Part shown: piece by piece, positions 32,807 through 37,527 of the stretch | Position numbering within the stretch: position 1 is the first letter of the stretch | Layout: each line of letters begins with the position of its first letter | Source: Bacillota bacterium | Lineage (GTDB): Bacteria > Bacillota > Clostridia > Tissierellales > Peptoniphilaceae | Length of the DNA: 37,527 nucleotides | Reading direction: 5' to 3' | Assembly: GCA_023394045.1 (NCBI GenBank) | Contig: JAEXBN010000053.1 | Location: 1-37,527, forward strand | Notes under the pieces: generated by a model | The model's database searches: none | What the model saw: the letters and a program-made list of their open reading frames with translations, nothing else | What the model was told of the DNA's origin: nothing | Program-made: the position numbers and the translations under genes

Positions 32807-34229
32807 CGATTTCCAGCGCCTCTTCTGCCGCTTTCTTTTTCCGTCTGTGGCGAATCACGAGTGCCACGACGACCACGACGATCAGAAACCCAACCACCGG
32901 AAGCCAGGGAATCCCGCCTCCCTGGGCAGTCGGCGAAGTCGGTTCCAGCGTCGTCGGATCAAAATACATACTCGTTTCCGGATCCATCAAAAGACCCGTC
33001 TTATCGTCCTTCACCAGCTTTGAGGGATCGACATTCTGCATATCGGTTCCTTCCACGGTCTTCTGGAAGGATCTTTTCTCTTCGTGCTTTTTTCCCGTCG
33101 AGTCTTCATAAGTGATCAGAATGTTTCCTGAAACCTCATTTTCGGTCGGCGTGATCTCTGCTGTAAAATGATCGGACGCTCCAGAAGCAAAATTTCCCAC
33201 AAAATAGCGCGGCGAGCCGGTTACGTTGAAGCCTTTTCCCTCAATCGTGACCATAAAGGTGCTCAACGGATCTTTTCCAATATTATAGAGATCCATGTCC
33301 ACATTGGTTGCCTGCCCAAGCATCAGCCCGTCGCCACCCATTCCATCCGTCATCTGTACATCGCCAAGCAAAATTTCCGCCTGCTGCACCACCGGAATTC
33401 CGATCATCTCGGTCGCAGTAAACTCGTTGCCATCCGCATCCTCATATTCAAAGGCCACGTTGATCGAGTAATTTTGTGCCGCCAAAGTCGGCGCCGTCTT
33501 CAACCGAATCGTCTTTTCAGCGGTATCTCCTGAATTGATCCGCGAGATATAGAACGTATTGGACGATCCCACGGGGGTGAAGACCGGCCCGCCGGATCCC
33601 GTCCCGCCAGAAGACTGGTTGAGACCGGCTTTGAGTTCCGCTGCAGAGGTCGCCTGATCGTTTCCTCCAAGAGTGATCTTGATATTGCGTACCGATTTTT
33701 CAGAATTGGTGTTCGTAAACGTCAACTCCAGTTGGAACTCACTGCCTGCGCTCGGCATCTCCGGCTGAAGCGTATAGTTGGATACAATCAGTTTTGGTTT
33801 GTTCTTGACCTGTACGCCTCCGGTTCCATCCAACGAAAAATCTGCTCCGCCCATTTTCACTCCTCCATCCATTTGATTCATTCCCATATCCATCGCTCCG
33901 CCGCCATCAGCCATTAACATTTGCTGAAGCGCCTCCCTTTGCTCTGCCGTCATTGTGTCTATTGAAAGCGCCCCGCTCTTCATCCCGCGTCCATCTGCGG
34001 CACCCTGTTCCCGTTCAACCGTGGTTGGCGCTTGGGGGACATTTTTTGTTTCCTCGGGCGCCTGCTCCGGGCTCACCGGCTTGGTTCCTACGTCCGACTG
34101 ATCCGAAGAATTTTCCTCCGAATCTCCGGCGCGCTTCTTCTCCTGGGCGCTTTGATCTCCCGCAAAAAACGAGATCACTCGCTGTGGCCAGGTTTCCATT
34201 CCGAATGGTAGGTGAATCGAGTGACTCAA
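32799..34229 (-). CDS. CARDB/S-layer-like (COG1361) membrane-anchored protein of the ABC operon
   Basis: 476 residues. The N-terminal 90 residues are acidic and disordered (QSAQEKKRAGDSEENSSD). A Met/Gly/Asp-rich stretch follows (about 105-130: MDMGMNQMDGG, KMGG). Then come two or three beta-rich domains of the CARDB type (KLIVSNYTLQPEMPSAG, QAEILLGDVQMTDG), an acidic linker, one C-terminal membrane helix (LPVVGFLIVVVVVALVI) and a basic tail (RHRRKKKAA), so the bulk should be outside. No normal signal peptide is visible: the start is TTG at 34229 with AGGAGG 7 nt upstream, and METWPQRVISFFAG is all that recalls one. Homologues normally have one, so the 5' end may have been damaged. It overlaps the permease gene and follows the ATPase by 2 nt. 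Confidence 0.8.
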   Translation of the reverse strand: MSHSIHLPFGMETWPQRVISFFAGDQSAQEKKRAGDSEENSSDQSDVGTKPVSPEQAPEETKNVPQAPTTVEREQGAADGRGMKSGALSIDTMTAEQREALQQMLMADGGGAMDMGMNQMDGGVKMGGADFSLDGTGGVQVKNKPKLIVSNYTLQPEMPSAGSEFQLELTFTNTNSEKSVRNIKITLGGNDQATSAAELKAGLNQSSGGTGSGGPVFTPVGSSNTFYISRINSGDTAEKTIRLKTAPTLAAQNYSINVAFEYEDADGNEFTATEMIGIPVVQQAEILLGDVQMTDGMGGDGLMLGQATNVDMDLYNIGKDPLSTFMVTIEGKGFNVTGSPRYFVGNFASGASDHFTAEITPTENEVSGNILITYEDSTGKKHEEKRSFQKTVEGTDMQNVDPSKLVKDDKTGLLMDPETSMYFDPTTLEPTSPTAQGGGIPWLPVVGFLIVVVVVALVIRHRRKKKAAEEALEIDA

Positions 34230-34231
34230 AG

Positions 34232-34930
34232 TTATGCCTCCTCTCCATGTTGAATCCGTTCAATCTGTCCATCTCTCATATGAAACATCCGGTCGGCATA
34301 ATGGGTCATCTCTTCATCATGCGTCACCATGATCACCGTCAGATTTTCTTTCTCCGCAATATCGGTCAGCAGATCCATCACTTCATAGCTCGTTTTAGAA
34401 TCCAAATTCCCCGTTGGCTCATCGGCGAACAAAATTTTAGGCTTTTCAACGATCGCGCGCGCAATCGACACGCGTTGCTGTTGTCCTCCGGAAAGCTGGT
34501 TGGGACGATGATGCAGGCGCTCGCCAAGTCCCACCAGCTCAAGAACTTGCTGCGCTTCTTCCTGGTACTGCTTTTTAGGAACCCCCTTGAGCATCAATCC
34601 CAGCGTCACATTCTCCATCGCATCAAGCGTCGGAATCAGGTTATAAGACTGGAAAACAAAACCAACATTGAGACTTCGAAAGCGCGTAATCTGCGCTTCG
34701 CTCAACTTCTCGATATGAACTCCGCCGATGACGATTTCTCCCTTCGTCGGACGCTCCAAACCGGCCAGCGCATTCAAAAGGGTGGATTTTCCCGAACCCG
34801 AAGGCCCCAGCAAACAAACCATTTCCCCACGCATAATGCTCAGGTTGACATCGCGCAGCGCATAGACTTTTTCTGAACCCATGGTAAATACTTTATACAG
34901 ATGATTCACTTGAATCAGCGGTGTGGTCAT
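34232..34930 (-). CDS. ABC transporter ATP-binding protein (MacB/LolD type)
   Basis: 232 residues. Walker A GPSGSGKST at 42-50, Q-loop FQSYNLIP, signature LSGGQQQR, Walker B ILFADEPTGNLD and the switch His in VTHDEEM are complete. It powers the FtsX-type permease two genes downstream. The ATG at 34930 has AAGGAGG 5 nt upstream; a longer start has no ribosome binding site. It is the first gene of the three-gene operon. Confidence 0.95.
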   Translation of the reverse strand: MTTPLIQVNHLYKVFTMGSEKVYALRDVNLSIMRGEMVCLLGPSGSGKSTLLNALAGLERPTKGEIVIGGVHIEKLSEAQITRFRSLNVGFVFQSYNLIPTLDAMENVTLGLMLKGVPKKQYQEEAQQVLELVGLGERLHHRPNQLSGGQQQRVSIARAIVEKPKILFADEPTGNLDSKTSYEVMDLLTDIAEKENLTVIMVTHDEEMTHYADRMFHMRDGQIERIQHGEEA

Positions 34931-34949
34931 ATCAGCCTCCTTTTCATTC

Positions 34950-34955
34950 ATTATA
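34950..34955 (-). promoter_or_regulatory. -10 box of the ABC operon
   Basis: A perfect TATAAT 20 nt before the ATG, with no acceptable -35, so the leader would be only about 13 nt. Lack of a -35 suggests an activator. The A/T-rich stretch 34956-35035 lies upstream. Confidence 0.4.
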
Positions 34956-35018
34956 CCTGAAGAAAAGCCTTGCCTGCCTCCAAAGAAGACGGTTTAAAAA
35001 AATATTAAAAATTACACT

Positions 35019-35032
35019 TATTGTTCACAATA
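35019..35032. promoter_or_regulatory. Palindrome TATTGT-N2-ACAATA in the divergent promoter region
   Basis: A perfect 6-bp-arm palindrome lies between the divergent ABC operon and the transglycosylase gene. It is a candidate operator; the regulator is unknown. Confidence 0.4.
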
Positions 35033-35108
35033 TCACGAATATACATACGGTTTTCACATATCCACACCGCTCTTCCGGTATGCTTGGACTAGAAAGAAGA
35101 GGATGATA

Positions 35109-35705
35109 ATGACACGTCAACGCAAAAAGAAAGCCGCTCACAGGAGACACCGCCGGGTTCGAAAACTGGCTGTTCTCCTTGTTCTCGTGCCCGTCTTGAT
35201 CTTCATCTCGCGCATTTTTTCCGATCAAAACAATGACTTTCAATCCATTCCCTATCTTCACCTGATTGAACAAGCCGCCGCCCGCGAACATCTCGATGCC
35301 CGCCTCGTAGCTGCCGTCATCCATCAGGAGAGCCGCTTTGACCCTTCAGCGGAATCCCGTGTCGGAGCCATCGGATTGATGCAGGTCATGCCGGAAACCG
35401 CCTCCGACATTGCACAGATGCTGGATGCCCCGGGTCCACCGGAAGATGATCTGAAAGATCCCGAGACCAACTTAAAATACGGAACACATTATTTGCGCGT
35501 TCTTCTGGATCGATTCGATCAGCAAATTGGAACGGCTCTGGCGGCCTATAATGCGGGACCGAACATTGTCGAAACTTGGCTCAACGATCCGGCATTGAGT
35601 CAGGACGGTCAGCATCTGACTTCTATCCCCTATAGCGAAACAAGCCATTACGTGGAAAGCGTTCTGCACTATTTCGACCAATATCAGCAAAAAACCGAGC
35701 CTTAG
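35109..35705 (+). CDS. Membrane-anchored lytic transglycosylase (SLT domain)
   Basis: 198 residues. A very basic N-terminus (RQRKKKAAHRRHRRVRK) precedes an uncleaved membrane anchor (about 19-36, LAVLLVLVPVLIFISRIF). The SLT lysozyme-like domain follows from about residue 50 with catalytic Glu74 (IHQESRFDP), GAIGLMQVMP, NLKYGTHYL and ALAAYNAG. It cuts peptidoglycan glycan strands to leave 1,6-anhydro ends. The ATG at 35109 has GAGG 6 nt upstream; the ATG at 35103 is too close. It faces fumC tail to tail and is divergent from the ABC operon. The stop is TAG. Confidence 0.93.
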   Translation: MTRQRKKKAAHRRHRRVRKLAVLLVLVPVLIFISRIFSDQNNDFQSIPYLHLIEQAAAREHLDARLVAAVIHQESRFDPSAESRVGAIGLMQVMPETASDIAQMLDAPGPPEDDLKDPETNLKYGTHYLRVLLDRFDQQIGTALAAYNAGPNIVETWLNDPALSQDGQHLTSIPYSETSHYVESVLHYFDQYQQKTEP

Positions 35706-35750
35706 CGGGCATTCGACCGAGGCGCTCTTCGGTCTGAAAGTCAGCCCGCT
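35704..35750. terminator. Two-stem hairpin between the transglycosylase gene and fumC
   Basis: Outer stem AGCGGGC / GCCCGCT (35704-35710, 35744-35750) and inner stem GACCGA / TCGGTC. It lies between convergent genes but lacks a strong T-run, so termination is inferred from position. Confidence 0.5.
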
Positions 35751-35763
35751 CTTCCTGCCGATA

Positions 35764-37137
35764 CTAGATCATTTTTCCCGGATCCACCAGCGCATCAAAC
35801 CGCTCTGCAGAAATCAGCTTCAGCTCCAAAGCTGCTTCTCTCAGCGTCAATCCGTTTCGATGGGCGTGAAGCGCAATTTTTGCCGCGTTCTCATAACCGA
35901 TTTCCGGCGTCAACGCCGTCACCAGCATGAGCGAACGATGCAGATTGAGCGCAATGTTCGCTTCATTCGCTTTTAAGCCCTCAAGAAGATGGGCCGTGAA
36001 TCCTTCCATCCCCTTCGACAGGAGCGTTACCGACTCCAAGGTATCATTCAAAATCAGAGGAAGATAAACATTGAGCTGTGCCTGTCCCTGCGAGGCGGCC
36101 ATGCTGACCGAAACATCATGGCCAAAAACCTGAAGACAAATCATGGTCAGCGACTCCACTTGTGTCGGATTCACCTTTCCCGGCATGATCGAGCTTCCCG
36201 GTTCATTCGCCGGAATGGTCAGTTCGCCAATCCCGCACCGCGGTCCGCAGGAAAGGAAGCGGATATCAGATGCCATTTTATACAGATCAGCCGCCAGCGC
36301 CTTGAGCTGGCCATGGAATGCCGCCATCATGCTCTGGCTCGACAGACCAAAAAATTTATTGTCGACCGGTCTGCACTTCAGCCCCGTCTGCACTTCCAAT
36401 TGTTTGCACATTTCTTCATCAAAATCTTCCGGCGCATTGAGCCCCGTTCCGACGGCTGTTCCGCCAATCGGAAGATAAAGCAAATGCTCTCTGGCTTCCA
36501 AGAGGCGTTCCCGCCCATGGCGTATCATAGCTTCCCATGCAGAGATTTCCTGTCCTAGGGTGATCGGCGTCGCATCCTGAAGGTGTGTCCTCCCGGTTTT
36601 CACCAGCCCCGCATATTTTTCACTCAACGCATGAAGCTGCTGCTCCATCTGGAGCATCGCCGGAAGCAGCTCCTCGTCCAGCGCCTGGACACTCGACAAA
36701 AGGATCGCCGAAGGAAAAACATCATTCGAACTCTGTGAACAATTGACATGATCGTTGGGATGCAGCAGCTCCTTTCCCGCCATCTCATTGCCGCGATGGG
36801 CGATCACCTCGTTCACATTCATATTCGTCTGTGTTCCGCTTCCGGTTTGCCAGACGACGAGAGGAAATTGGTCGTCCCATTTTCCTTCCAAAATTTCCTC
36901 GCATGCGCTGACAATCCACTTCCGCCGTTCTGCATCCAGCTTTCCTACACGCTCGTTCACGATGGCTGCCGCCTTTTTGATCTGCGCGAGCGCATAAATT
37001 TGACGCAGCGGCATCAGCGCTGTTCCCTGCGGAAAATGGCGGCGGCTGCGCTCCGTCTGAGCTCCCCAATACGCTTCCGCTGGAACCTGCACCGTTCCAA
37101 GAGAGTCATGTTCCGTCCGCATTTGATTTGATGTCAT
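35764..37137 (-). CDS. fumC: Class II fumarate hydratase
   Basis: 457 residues. It interconverts fumarate and malate without an iron-sulfur cluster. DSLGTVQVPAEAYWGAQTERSR, TGSGTQTNMNVNEV, SQSSNDVFPSA, GRTHLQDATPITLGQE and the signature GSSIMPGKVNP are standard for FumC (aspartase would differ at the C-terminus). The ATG at 37137 has AAGGAG 6 nt upstream. It is a single-gene transcript with a promoter of its own. The stop is TAG. Confidence 0.95.
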   Translation of the reverse strand: MTSNQMRTEHDSLGTVQVPAEAYWGAQTERSRRHFPQGTALMPLRQIYALAQIKKAAAIVNERVGKLDAERRKWIVSACEEILEGKWDDQFPLVVWQTGSGTQTNMNVNEVIAHRGNEMAGKELLHPNDHVNCSQSSNDVFPSAILLSSVQALDEELLPAMLQMEQQLHALSEKYAGLVKTGRTHLQDATPITLGQEISAWEAMIRHGRERLLEAREHLLYLPIGGTAVGTGLNAPEDFDEEMCKQLEVQTGLKCRPVDNKFFGLSSQSMMAAFHGQLKALAADLYKMASDIRFLSCGPRCGIGELTIPANEPGSSIMPGKVNPTQVESLTMICLQVFGHDVSVSMAASQGQAQLNVYLPLILNDTLESVTLLSKGMEGFTAHLLEGLKANEANIALNLHRSLMLVTALTPEIGYENAAKIALHAHRNGLTLREAALELKLISAERFDALVDPGKMI

Positions 37138-37227
37138 GTTCTTCTCCTTCTCCCGCCTTCCCCGCAATGAACCAATCCATTTTCAGCGCCCCATCCATGC
37201 CCTTGAACTGCGCCTTTTCATAATTTC

Positions 37228-37233
37228 ATTATA
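37228..37233 (-). promoter_or_regulatory. -10 box of fumC
   Basis: A perfect TATAAT on the minus strand about 90 nt before the fumC ATG, with no strong -35. It follows the tRNA-fMet terminator directly. Confidence 0.4.
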
Positions 37234-37251
37234 AAGATTAGGAAGGTGAAA

Positions 37252-37283
37252 TAAATAAAAAAAGACCTCCAAACAGGAGATCT
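37252..37283 (-). terminator. Terminator of the 5S-tRNA-fMet transcript
   Basis: An 8-bp stem AGATCTCC / GGAGGTCT (one G-T pair) followed on the minus strand by TTTTTTTATTTATTT. It is 8 nt after the tRNA. Confidence 0.85.
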
Positions 37284-37291
37284 TCTCTGGA

Positions 37292-37363
37292 TTGCGGGGG
37301 CAGGATTCGAACCTACGGTCTCCGGGTTATGAGCCCGACGAGATACCACTTCTCTACCCCGCG
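37292..37363 (-). tRNA. Initiator tRNA-fMet (anticodon CAU)
   Basis: 72 nt. The acceptor has the C1-A72 mismatch (CGCGGGG against CCCCGCA) and the anticodon stem has three G-C pairs (GGG/CCC) around CTCATAA, both marks of the initiator. The D loop is short (GAGA-AGTGGTA-TCTC). CCA is not encoded. It sits just behind 5S rRNA. Confidence 0.95.
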
Positions 37364-37370
37364 CTATGAA

Positions 37371-37400
37371 GAAAGGACACCGAAGTGTCCTTTCTTTTTT
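37371..37400. terminator. Hairpin between 5S rRNA and tRNA-fMet
   Basis: A perfect 10-bp stem GAAAGGACAC / GTGTCCTTTC with a 4-nt loop (UUCG on the minus strand). The T-run lies on the plus-strand side, so on the rRNA strand it is more likely a processing or stabilising hairpin than a full terminator. Confidence 0.5.
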
Positions 37401-37403
37401 AAT

Positions 37404-37516
37404 TGGCGACTTCCTACTCTCCCAGGCCGTCTCCAGCCAAGTACCATCGGCGATAAGGAGCTTAACTTCTGTGTTCGAGATGGGAACAGGTGTATCCTCC
37501 CCGCTATCGTCACCAT
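37404..37516 (-). rRNA. rrf: 5S ribosomal RNA
   Basis: About 113 nt. Terminal stem TGGTGAC / GTCGCCA, the conserved ACACCTGTTCCCATCTCGAACACAG (loop B-C region, given here in parts: CCCATCTCGAACAC) and GAAGTTAAGC are all present. It is the 3' end of an rRNA operon whose 23S gene should lie beyond the right edge. Confidence 0.95.
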
Positions 37517-37527
37517 ATCCGATTTTC

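Noticed and set aside
33953..34876. 307-codon plus-strand open frame over the ABC ATPase
   Set aside because: The minus strand has full Walker A, signature and Walker B motifs; the plus frame is a by-product.
1..37527. CRISPR array, transposase, integrase or phage genes
   Set aside because: No regularly spaced repeats and no protein of these families was found on either strand.

Overview
This looks like a chromosomal segment of an anaerobic Firmicute, most likely Clostridia or Tissierellia, with G+C near 50%. The evidence is clostridial-type butyryl-CoA dehydrogenase, EtfB/EtfA and thiolase, a pyruvate kinase with a C-terminal phosphohistidine domain, AAGGAGG-type ribosome binding sites, the conserved rpmG-secE-nusG-rplKAJL block and the DOXP isoprenoid genes ispD and ispF. 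The genus cannot be fixed from the sequence. Nearly all genes lie on the minus strand. The exceptions are feoA with its small partner, one tRNA-Pro and a lytic transglycosylase.

Layout. 1-3.0 kb: glycerol catabolism (glpK and a GlpA-type oxidoreductase that runs off the left edge). 3.3-13.2 kb: a head-to-tail train, in transcription order a PAS-PP2C phosphatase, pgi, a Nudix hydrolase, a sirtuin, dnaE, pfkA and pyk. Two junctions are ATGA overlaps. The train joins sugar catabolism, nucleotide clean-up, NAD-dependent deacylation and the replicative polymerase. 13.2-14.4 kb: a THUMP-type RNA methyltransferase split by an in-frame TAG. 14.5-15.1 kb: feoA and a Cys-rich membrane protein, with a strong promoter and a palindrome, but no feoB. 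15.4-19.9 kb: thl, then bcd-etfB-etfA, with a Rex-like palindrome over the bcd promoter and a structured bcd leader.

20.1-24.3 kb: rpmG, secE, nusG, rplK, rplA, rplJ, rplL and apt, with an L10 leader that carries an attenuator hairpin. 24.5-26.3 kb: two convergent tRNA-Pro genes (CGG and UGG) that bracket dtd and a transaldolase-family gene; a direct repeat beside the first tRNA may be an integration scar. 26.3-31.2 kb: an ispD-ispF-metK-mreB-SAF oxidoreductase operon. 31.4-34.9 kb: a MacB-like ABC transporter (ATPase, CARDB-like membrane-anchored protein, FtsX permease). 35.1-37.1 kb: a lytic transglycosylase facing fumC. 37.3-37.5 kb: initiator tRNA-Met and 5S rRNA, the end of an rRNA operon that enters from the right.

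I do not see a clear-cut new defence or mobile system, and no CRISPR array. The points most worth following up are the phosphatase-glycolysis-sirtuin-DnaE train, the amber-interrupted methyltransferase, the bcd leader and Rex-like site, the feoB-less feo pair, and the repeated overlap of terminators with the next promoter.
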